DNA from: Patagioenas fasciata
Taxonomy: Eukaryota; Chordata; Aves; Columbiformes; Columbidae
DNA: 64,000 nt
Reading direction: 5' to 3'
Assembly: GCF_037038585.1 (NCBI RefSeq)
Contig: NC_092520.1
Location: 193,943,604 to 194,007,603 of the forward strand
Part shown: positions 49,498 through 64,000 of the stretch, one piece after another
Numbering within the stretch: position 1 is the stretch's first letter
Layout: each line of letters starts with the position of its first letter
The notes under the pieces: generated by a model
Database searches by the model: none
What the model saw: the letters and a program-made list of their open reading frames with translations, nothing else
What the model was told of the DNA's origin: nothing
Program-made: the position numbers and the translations under genes

Positions 49498-50661
49498 CCT
49501 TCTTCCAGTTTTTCTTGCTGAACATGAGGCCATTTGACATGGAACAGCCCTGTGGCCAGGCTGGGTAAGCTGTCTCCCCTCCCACCCCAGCCTGCCCCTC
49601 CTTGGGCCAGTACAGTGAGAAATGAGGTAGCCTTGACATGGGTCAACAACCAAAACACCGCTGGGTTATCAGCCCTGGCTCAGCTGCAAATCTAAAACAT
49701 AACCCTGTACAGGCTGTTGTGAAGAAAGTTAACTCCATCCTGTCCGGACCCTGCACAAAGTCTTCAATTTTGATTTTGAAAATACTGCTTGTTTAGAAAG
49801 GGCAGTTAGGAAACACCAACAATGACCTAAAAGTAGAAAACCAAATGTGAATTTCCAACTTCGTGGTGTTATATGAGCACTTTGATATGGAAATGGTTGC
49901 AGTAGCTCTCTGCTTTCCTGCACAGTAAAACTTTTAGAAGTCATCTAGAAACATCTATAAATCGGAATTTTTCTCCATGCCTTGGTGCTGGCAACTCCTA
50001 ATTAAATTCACAAGGGTGAAGGACGCACAGCCAGCTCAGCTTGGGCTGTATGGGGCCTGCCAGAGGCAGCTGAAGGACATTCTCTCCTCGGCCTCCTTTT
50101 GCCCTATTTTCACAGTCATTGATAAGGGGATCTACCATCTCCCCTTACAGCTTTACAGATCACCTTTTGGTTTTTGGCTGTAGCGGGAGAGAACAGAGGG
50201 GAGAAGCCAGTTTACAAAACCAGAGTGTTGTAACACCAGTCTTGGTGCTGAATCTGTTAACTCGCAAAAAGATTATTTCAGACAGGAGGTTTCCATCTGC
50301 CAGCCCGCAGAACAGCTGAGGGCGGGATGGACGCACCACAGGCAGCGGCTTTGCCCAGGACTGACCCCACCGCTGCCCCCAGCGCCCACCCCACGTTCTC
50401 CTCGTTCCATGGGCAGCTCACACACCCACACCAGGGAGCCGAGGGGGTAGAAAACCTGCCCAGGCACCAGCCAGGCCTGGGAGCCAGCGCGGCTTTGCCA
50501 TCATCAGCAAAATCACTTCTCTCTCTGGGCTTCAGGTTCTCCTCCTGAGAAATGGTAATACATTCATCATTCTTTGTGCAACCTTTTAAAAAAAAGATAA
50601 TAAAATGGAAGCAAATGCTATTTAAATTTCAATGTAATTATTTATTTTTCTACTGGTTTAG

Positions 50662-51098
50662 AATCATAGAATCATAGAAGTGTTTTGGTTGGAAGAGACC
50701 CTCAGAATCATCTAGTCCAGTCATAACCTGTGGCACTAAACCATATCCCTAAGAACCTCATCTAAATGCCTTTTAAACATCTCCAGGGATGGTGACTCCA
50801 CCACTGCCCTGGGCAGCCTGTTCCAATGCCTGACAACTCTTCCAGTGAAGAATTATTTCCTAATATCCAATCTAAACCTCCCCTAAACTTGAGACCATTT
50901 CCTCTCATCCTGTCACTTGCTACCTGGGAGAAGAGACCAACACCCTCCATGCTACAACCTCCTTTCAGGTAGTTATAGACAGCGATCAGGTCTCCCCTCA
51001 GCCTCCTGTTCTCCAGGCTGAACAGCCCCAGTTCCCTCACCCGCTCTGCTGAGACTTGTGCTTCAGGCCCCTCACCAGCTTCATTGCCCTCACTGTCA
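50662..51098 (-). mobile_element. CR1 LINE fragment, antisense
   Basis: The plus strand begins with the inverted tail GAATCATAGAATCATAGAAG and TCATCTAGTCCAGTC. It runs through the reverse complement of the CR1 C-terminal coding block: minus-strand readings include [20 protein letters not shown] and YNYLKGG. The boundary near 51098 is approximate. The copy is relatively well preserved compared with the others. Confidence 0.93.
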
Positions 51099-51828
51099 AT
51101 TTCTTTTTTTAAAAAATCAACTGAAGAATAGAATTCACATGAAATAAGCTTTGTAGCTCAGCCTAGCTTATTAAAAATATTTCTGCTTCTATTAATACTT
51201 GCACAGAGTCTCACTACAGAGTATCACCAAATTTCAGCTCTGTGTTCACGTGCTGTGTGCCTGAGCTGCGCGGCGCTGCGGCACTGTCCTTGCCCAGCCA
51301 CAACAGCAGCCGGGAGGAAAGGAACAGTACCGAGCTTCGGCTTTTTTACATGCCTTGGTTACAACAGCAGAGAAGCGTGACTTTCCCCTTGGAATTCTGC
51401 TCCCCTGCTAGTGAGGCAGTTGCTGTAAAAATTGAATGACTGGTTATTTATCAGGCATGGAAAAAAGGCAGTCTGTGCTCAGGTCTGCCTGGAATTATAT
51501 CAGTACCCCTCATGTCCTTTGATTTATATGCCTTGATAGCAGTCTCACATCACAGGATGGCTGCACCCACCAGCACTAAGGCTGATTTGGGGGTGTGGGA
51601 GAACAAATGCTACATTTTTATACAGTTGAGAGCAACTGATAACTGCCACTGCACACAAGCAAGAATAACCAACACCGTAAATGTGTGAAGCTTAAAGCCA
51701 AATAAATGGAAATAAGTCGTAACAAAGGTATTAGTTGTGTTCTTTAGAATATAGCCTGAGCTGTTGTAACTTACGTAAGATACGATAGTGCTGTGAAACC
51801 TATTGAGTTTACATCCATTACCTTCAAG

Positions 51829-51998
51829 CAGGGACGTCAAACTGATTTTCACCAGGGGCCACACCAGCCTCGCGGTTGCCTTCAAAGGGCCGAATGTAAC
51901 TACTCCTACATATACACAGTCCTAAAATTACATTCGGCCCCTTGAAGGCAACCGTGAGGCTGATATGGCCGCAGGTGGAAATGAGTTTGAAAGCCCTG
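51829..51998. mobile_element. Palindromic inverted-repeat element, hAT-like MITE (non-autonomous DNA transposon)
   Basis: Two 71-bp arms (51829-51899 and 51928-51998) are inverted copies of each other at roughly 80% identity by eye, separated by a 28-bp spacer. The termini are CAGGG...CCCTG, and the arm continues with GTCAAACT..TTTCACC and GGCCACA.CAGCCTCGCGG. Short CAGGG termini followed by TCAAACT are typical of hAT/Charlie-type elements, so I infer a hAT MITE. The flanking 8-mers (CCTTCAAG and CCTGGCTC) do not form a clear target-site duplication, which suggests age or a misplaced edge. There is no coding capacity. Confidence 0.7.
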
Positions 51999-52829
51999 CC
52001 TGGCTCTGGAGGGGCAGGTGCAGGTTGTTGCCCCTGTCTCATATCGACTCCAGTCAGGGGTAGAAGCCGCCTCAGGGGCTGGGGGCTGCTGAGAACAGGT
52101 GGTGATGGTGCTGGGACATGGCCCAGCAGAACTGAGCAGCCCGAGCCTGTGTGGTCTGATGAAGGGTGTTGTGTGGAGATACCTGCTCAGACGTGTGAAG
52201 CATGGATCTGACAAAGTAAATCCAGGATAACTGAGGCTTGGGGGTTGCCTCAGCCCTTTGCTTGGATACCCTCCATGCAAAGTGACAAGCAGCAGGTTTG
52301 GCCTAAACCCACCTCCATCACAGCCAAGTAACAAATGTGGAGAAATAATCCTGTTCAACAGATACTTTGGAGTACGGAGATCTACCTCAGCTGAAGCACC
52401 CTGAGAAACCGCATGTGTTTTCAGGCGGGAAAGCAAGTTACATCAGAGCTGGGTGGCGCTCCAGCACTACCTCAACATATTTCTCAACATTCCCAAATAT
52501 CAGCAAAACAAATGACTCGTTACTTTTAGTGTCACCTAAAAATGTCTTTTCCATCTCCTCCTCCAATTCAATTGCAAAGACTGCTGTAATATCACCACTT
52601 TCTGAACTGACCTAGTCTACAAGCAAACAAATCCCACTGCATGAGCATCTGAGCAGCCAGATGAATTAAGAGCTCTGCAGAATTGCAGTGAATAACCCCC
52701 TCTGACCCTGCTGTAGCATTAAAGGCCCCAGAGGGCAATCAGCTGCTGCCATTGTCCCCAGGTGAGACCCTCCAAAGGGCAAGCACCCCTGTGCACTGAA
52801 GTGCACTAAGACAGTCAGCCTCAGAACAT

Positions 52830-53225
52830 TCACAGAATAATACAGGCTGGCCAGGATGTGTGGAAGTCATCTAGTCCAATCCCAGCTCGACACAGGTCCA
52901 ACTGAACAAGGTCCCGAGCAACCTGCTCTAGTGACACTATAAGGATCACCAAGGATGGAGATACCACCACCTCTGGACAACTTGTTTCCAAGTTTGGCTG
53001 CCCTCATGGTAGGAAAAAAAAAAAAAAAAAAGAAATAATCCCTCTATCTACTGAATTTCTGATGTTGCAACTCTGTTCATTGCCTCTCATCCTGTTACTG
53101 TGCTCCCTTGTGCTCCGCCTTTACCTTCTCCCTACTCTCCCAGCAGCTGCTGTAGACACCAAGCCACTTCCCCATGGCCTTCCGAGGCTGAAGAGACCCA
53201 GTTCTGTCCACCTCTCCTGGGCACA
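52830..53225 (-). mobile_element. CR1 LINE fragment, antisense, diverged
   Basis: ACAGAATAATACAGGCTGGC and GTCATCTAGTCCAATCCCAG mark the inverted tail. Later blocks resemble the inverted GACAGGATGAGAGGCAATG and GGTCTCTTCAGCCTCGGAAG motifs of older CR1 subfamilies. An 18-base A run lies inside. The alignment is patchy, and the right boundary is approximate. Confidence 0.75.
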
Positions 53226-54219
53226 CCACAGTCTGTGCTGCTCCACCCAGAACCAGTTTCTGGCTACACCAGCACAGCAGCTCAGAACAAGCAGACACCG
53301 TTGCTCATCTGGCTGCCAGCGCAAGTATTTCTCCCTTTTAAACCCACATCTCTCCTCTCCCAGCCCCCTCCCCACCCACCACCACCACCACCAAGGAAAA
53401 GACACAAGCTTTGCTCAAGGAGACCATAAATGACCCAAGTCATCTGTTGAACAGCTGATGAAAGGTTAATGGGGAACCGGTTTTGGTTTGAAGCCAAGTG
53501 TAGGACTATGTAAACCCGGCTCTGCCAATAACCAGCTGTGCAGTAAGTGGGGAGTGACCGTCCCCAACCATGTGCTTCCTGAGCCTCTGGGTCCCCACAG
53601 CTCCCAGGGGAGTCCCTGCACTGGGACTGCAGGAGTAAGAGGATCCAAAATGCTGCAGAACCAAATCACAGATCGCTAGATCTTGATACACCATTTCCTG
53701 TGTGCAACAGGGCCACGTGCCAGGGCATCCACCGCACCCAACATGCTCTGTCCTAGATATTCTCCACTCTGAGGAGTCCCATTCTCTATTACATCACTGA
53801 GATCTCTGGGAAAAAAACCAAAACGCATAAACTACTCAATTCAGTTTATGTACACTTATACAAAATGCATCTTCGCCTTCTACCCAAAGGCCTATTTCTG
53901 TGAGCAGAGTTTAAAATCGCATCCTGTATTTGCTGATGAAGGTACTTACCTTGCTCCAAGTGGACTAACAAAATTGCTGGCGAGGCAGGAGAGCGTACCT
54001 GTGATAATCCACTCCTCAGAAAACACTGCAAGAATATGAAGCGAGGTTTCCTTCTGTGATACGACCTGGGCATCTGATGTTAGCACAGAACAAATACTTC
54101 TAAAGAAATGAAGTCTGCGAACAGTACGGCTGACAGCAAAACTCCTTCAGGAAATACGCATGAACAAGAATATTAAAATGGCGTTTTTTATTTTTTAATA
54201 TAAGAATCAAAGAAAGCTG

Positions 54220-54320
54220 TAGCACTTGTTTGGGGGGAAACAAATCAAACCAAACCAAAAAACCGAACAAGAACAAACACACAAACAAACAAACACACAC
54301 AATGAAAAAAACCCCCGCAA
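54220..54320. repeat. A-rich low-complexity tract with (AAAC)n/(ACAA)n
   Basis: Runs of AAAC, AACAAAC and ACACACA units form a C/A-only low-complexity stretch. It has no element-like borders. A similar pure A-rich tract occurs at 56955-57000. Confidence 0.8.
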
Positions 54321-57300
54321 AACATTCCAAGGTGAGAGCTGACAGTAACACATCCAGCAATCACAGATTTGCAAGCTCATGAAGCAGAGCTATGGTGAAA
54401 TCTTACGAAGTGAGAAGTCCCACTACCACGTGAGACCATCCAGAGACATGTCTGTCAGAGCTCCTCATTTCAGTTTTGTCATCTGGATACCACTTGCTTT
54501 TACACCAGGTTAGTTCAGGCTGTGTAGCCACAGGCTAAGTCAAATCAAGTGTTCCCACAGAAAGCTGTTGATATGAAGAGCCATCAATTCATTTTGAGCC
54601 CAAGTCCATGGTTTTTAAACAAGCAGAATATTTGATCAATAAGAAATATTATTTTCACATTTACCTATTGCAAATACAAGCTGTAAAAAAATTAAGAAGC
54701 GGTTTATGATTCAAGTATTTAGACTCCCAAAATGTATAAGCTGTATTCCCTTCTCTCTGAAGAACTGAGCTAAGAGTTCAACTAAGTTCTTACCTGGGCA
54801 AAATTTGGTCTAATTGTCCTGAACAACCACCTACCTCCACACTGTTTCAGGAACAAGAACAGGAGAAACTGACTATCATCAGAGGTGAAACTACTCCCTG
54901 CCTTTTGAAATGCCAGTGCTAGAAGAGCACAAGCATTCTGCTTGGCTTCTGATCCTCACACTTCTTCAAATACAAAGCATCAATATTACTGCAACACACT
55001 GAGAAACCGAGCAGTTGAACATCAGCGCAGTCAGACTATGGCAATACCCTCTTGGTATTTCCACCAGTGGGTGAACAGCTGCATCTGTTACAAATACAGC
55101 TTTACTGAGTGGCACACCAGAGCATCCACACCAAGGGGACTCCATTCACCATTTCAAGTTTTCTAGACCTTTTGCACTTGTTCTATATGTAAACAAGGAA
55201 TGTATTTCGCAGGATATGACGCTACATTTCCATTCTTCACTGTTACATTCAATTTCCCTTTTTAAGGATAAAATTGCTAGCAAATTATATCAAAGTACCT
55301 CACCATGATTTTGGCATTATAGATGCAAAATAATTTCTATCTTTACATGCAAAATAATTTGGTAGTTAATTCCAGTTCTCCTATGTCCAAACACCCAGTT
55401 ACATCATTTTCCTTCTTCATGCCATTATGAATAAAGATCTACTTAACCCCCCCAAATCACTATCAAAATGCCATTAAAGAGACTTGATTCCTTTAGGTAT
55501 GGTGTAAAATCACTGCTTTTTAGCTCATTCTGTTAAGCCAAAAGCTTGGGCAGAGCTCCTCTAAAACACTGTTCCTCTCTGCCTCCCAAAAGGAAAGATA
55601 GAAATCTAGAAGCAAAACCAGCACAGAGTTGCGCTGATCAGCTTGGAGCAACTTCCCCCTGGCCCCATCACTCCCTTCCGGATCAGACACTGCACACTGC
55701 CCCTCCCCTGGCATAGTCGTTTTCACTCAGCACTGACTTTCTGTTAAAGTTTCCATTAAATGGTTTGGTTCCAGTACCCTCAAGCTCAGAGGAAGGATAA
55801 TCCCTGATGACAGTTTGAAACTCCAACAAAACCAGATTATTTCTAGAAGACAACCAGCTGCAGTGGCTGGCACTGCTTGCTGCCCGCTGCTTCAGGGTAC
55901 TTCTCTTCCAGCCACACTGTTCTCCATGGACGAGGTAAAAACACCCTTCAAGTTTGTCCTTTTCTGTAAGGACTCCAAAATGTCACAGAAAGCGCTGTGT
56001 GTGTCGAAGAAACTAGGTTGTCACAAAGCATTATTCAGCATCAGTTTTTTCAGGTCAAAGGCAAGATGGAATGAATGTTTACATTCAATGCATCACCTAT
56101 TTACTGTAGCAGTAAGGAGGACAAATTGATTATTACTACAGATGGATTAGCAGTAGTCCAACTGTTCTCCCTGTTTTTCCATAGCTTGTATGTTGAGGAA
56201 GACTTAAAGAGCACAATTCCACCTGAGCTGATACCAAGCTTGCACAGGGGTGGACAAAGGTTTTACTGGAGTACACTTAAGCTCACAGTGTAAGACGGCG
56301 GTTTCTTTGGAAAAAGAGAAACCTTTGCATTAAATCAAACTTTTCACAAGATTTCAGGTATCTGAACCAGTAATAGAGTCCTTTAGAAAAAAGTTCAGAA
56401 AGCAAATTAATAGCTAACTACAGAACAATTTTTTTTTGCTGATGTCGCAATAATGGCAACCAACTTTCCCCCAAAACCTCAACAAACACTACCAATAAGC
56501 AACTTGCAAGCAAGTCAGCTCCCATTCTCCCCTGATGCCCTTTGTAATCCTTTACACGAGCTCAAAGAGCGTGTTCCTGATGGGCAACTTGCAGCATGAA
56601 GATTTTCAAAGACCATGGAAACAAACTAAATGATATAAGACCAGAGTGGGAATAGAAAAATCCCCCTGACGAGTGAGCAGGAACAGGCACCCCACCTGCC
56701 CGCTTCTCATACAAGGAGACTCTGTGAAGAGCATACAAACAGACAGTGAACCTGGATGTGAGTACTGGGGTAGTTTAAGGTTCACTCTAATTTGGTTAAC
56801 TGACCTTGCCCAAGTCAACTGACTTACAAGCGGCATCCATGATTTTAGTAAATATGTCCGCATTGTATGCAAACAGACTGAACCTGAATGAGCTTTACCA
56901 CCATGAATTTCAAGTGCAAATATATATATATTCTCTCTTAATTCTGCTCTTATTGTATTTAAAAAAAAAATAAAAAAAAAAAAAAAACAAAAAAACCCAA
57001 ACAATTCTCTAAAAATAGATGATCAATCTGAAGGTTCACAAGAAATGAACTACTTACTTAAATGATGCATAGCTTAAAAACAAGCAACATAGAATCTATT
57101 CCTCTATTAAAGAGGATGAAAAGTCCCTGCATAGAGAAAGCAGCAAATAAATGTTAGAAGTACTATTAGTTAAGACATCAGACAAAAACAGATCAGATTC
57201 CTGACTTGCTATTTTTGTCTTCACATAACAACTCCATTTGGATGTTCAAAATTCAGCCGCCTCAATGTAAAATATTGCTTTCTACTTGCGGTGCAGTATG

Positions 57301-57549
57301 AATAAAGGAAAGACTTTCAGTTTCAAAACATCTAAATTACAGATGTATAAGGACTGGTGACTGTCACTAGTTTGCTCCAGTGATCCACAATTGCTTCAAA
57401 TTAAGCACAGCTGAAGTCTGTTGCAGATGCATCCAAATGAAGGCTTGTTTCAATAACTTAATAGCACTTTGCTGTTTGCCTTGCTGAATTCTTCACTGCT
57501 GAAGGAGGATCAGAGTCTTCAGTTTACAGCAAAAAATGAAACAAGGCAG

Positions 57550-63262
<5,713 letters not shown>

Positions 63263-64000
63263 CTAAAAGAGATTTTTTTTCACTTTTCAACACAATGTAT
63301 TTCCAACACATCCATGTATTCCCAAGCACTTCCTAGTCTGAACTGATCTTTCTAGGGCTCTGATGGAAGCAGATTCTGGCAGTGCTGTACACACACGGAT
63401 CTTAAGGCCAGCTTGCCTCTCTCCTCTTACTAACTGCTCTGTTTCTCAGCCTCCCATTTCTGTTTGCTGCTTCTTCTTTCCTTCCACACTTGACTTGCAA
63501 GTCAACCGGGCAGCTTCAAAATGTACTGGAGACAGAACACTGAAGTAAGGTAAACTGACAACAGACTTGCCTGCTATTCCAGACATAATGCAAATATATT
63601 CTTTTGCTTACTACTGATTTTAAAGACCCTTTAACTACAGGCAGGAGAAAGCCTAAGCAAAGTCTAAGAAATAAACTAACTATATGCAACAAAGCCTAAT
63701 GTAAAATTAGTCTTTTGGTTTACCTGATACGTTAGAGTGATTTACAGGAAAGTTAGTGGTTTACACAAAAAAATTATCCCCTGCTAAGAAGTTTCAGCAC
63801 TGATAAGCACTTCCCTCAATTTGTTTAGAGTGGGGGAAAAAAGCTACAAGGTTAAGTAAAACTATTCCAAGAATGAAAATGTTATTTAAATGCAATTCTT
63901 CACCAAATGCAAGTTTCATCAGAGTTTTTCAGCTGCCTGAGAGTTATTGTTGTGGAAACCTTGACTGTAATCACTGCATGTGCCCTATTTTCAAATAAAT
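63263..64000 (-). other. SELENOO: SELENOO intron running off the window
   Basis: No upstream SELENOO exon, such as the one that should encode the segment ending ...FFRE before ITKRTARLV, was found here. The sequence is AT-rich and non-coding, so the intron is longer than 738 bp. Confidence 0.7.

Larger units (their letters stand above)
47724..57549. other. Convergent intergenic region between TUBGCP6 and SELENOO
   Basis: TUBGCP6 (+) and SELENOO (-) point at each other across 9.8 kb that must include both 3' UTRs. No further gene was supported. The contents I can name are the TUBGCP6 poly(A) signal, three CR1 pieces (48984-49052, 50662-51098, 52830-53225), a GGGA/GGAA microsatellite (49261-49497), an inverted-repeat element (51829-51998) and A-rich tracts near 53010-53030, 54220-54320 and 56955-57000. 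Open frames here lack codon conservation or homology that I recognise. Confidence 0.6.

Noticed and set aside
49062-49658. Phe-Leu-Pro-Ser and Lys-Glu-Gly-Arg repeat frames over the GGAA microsatellite.
   Set aside because: Simple-repeat artefact open in many frames at once.
51906-52436. A 176-codon minus-strand frame overlapping the inverted-repeat element.
   Set aside because: Its C-terminal part is the MITE arm and the rest shows no recognisable domain, so it is a chance frame in moderately GC-rich intergenic DNA.
53930-54073. A minus-strand open frame followed by a good donor-like GTAAGTACC, suggesting an extra exon downstream of SELENOO.
   Set aside because: No acceptor, homology or partner exon could be matched; a single donor-like motif is expected by chance.
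56636-56710. Possible SECIS on the minus strand: ATGA followed by an approximately 10-bp stem (AGCGGGCAGG with CCTGCTCACT) about 0.85 kb after the SELENOO stop.
   Set aside because: The stem has 9 of 10 pairs but the 3' strand lacks the GA needed for the tandem G-A quartet, and the apical loop has no clear AA or CC placement.

Overview
The window is vertebrate nuclear DNA, almost certainly from a bird. Its interspersed repeats are nearly all CR1 LINE fragments, the dominant avian element, and no Alu, B1/B2 or L1 copies were seen. The genes have many short exons, vertebrate GT-AG splice sites and CpG-island promoters. The protein sequences are clearly vertebrate orthologues of human genes on 22q13.33. 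No provirus or LTR element was recognised.

Layout: (1) 1-4 kb holds an unidentified gene of which only the last coding exon (netrin/NTR-like C-terminus, + strand, 2294-2604) can be supported, preceded by a 3' CR1 fragment. (2) 4.0-5.6 kb holds a 21-bp minisatellite, a GC-rich 9-bp tandem repeat and a CpG island, the likely HDAC10 promoter. (3) 5.8-22.9 kb is HDAC10 (+), 20 coding exons, about 682 aa, with all deacetylase catalytic residues and the polyamine gatekeeper glutamate. (4) 24.4-25.5 kb is a CR1 fragment abutting a second CpG island, the likely TUBGCP6 promoter. (5) 25.85-47.7 kb is TUBGCP6 (+), 25 coding exons, about 1744 aa, with two gamma-tubulin complex (GCP) domains, a charged coiled coil and seven 27-residue repeats in one 1.3-kb exon. 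(6) 47.7-57.5 kb is a convergent intergenic/3'-UTR region with CR1 pieces, a large GGGA/GGAA microsatellite and a 170-bp inverted-repeat element resembling a hAT MITE. (7) 57.5-63.3 kb is the 3' half of SELENOO (-), six exons, 366 aa, including the pseudokinase active-site exon and the penultimate Sec (TGA) codon; its 5' exons lie beyond the right edge.

HDAC10 - TUBGCP6 - SELENOO in this order and relative orientation matches the human block. The genes are neighbours by conserved synteny and do not form a pathway: a cytosolic polyamine deacetylase, a centrosomal microtubule nucleator and a mitochondrial AMPylating selenoprotein. No wholly new system was found. The points most worth a second look are the altered P(E/A)CE motif of HDAC10, a tandem in-frame acceptor in HDAC10, a GC-AG intron and an overlapping upstream ORF in TUBGCP6, the missing SECIS for SELENOO, and the unidentified NTR gene where MAPK12 might have been expected. 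All exon limits are hand-read from splice signals and homology remembered from human proteins; no search was run.
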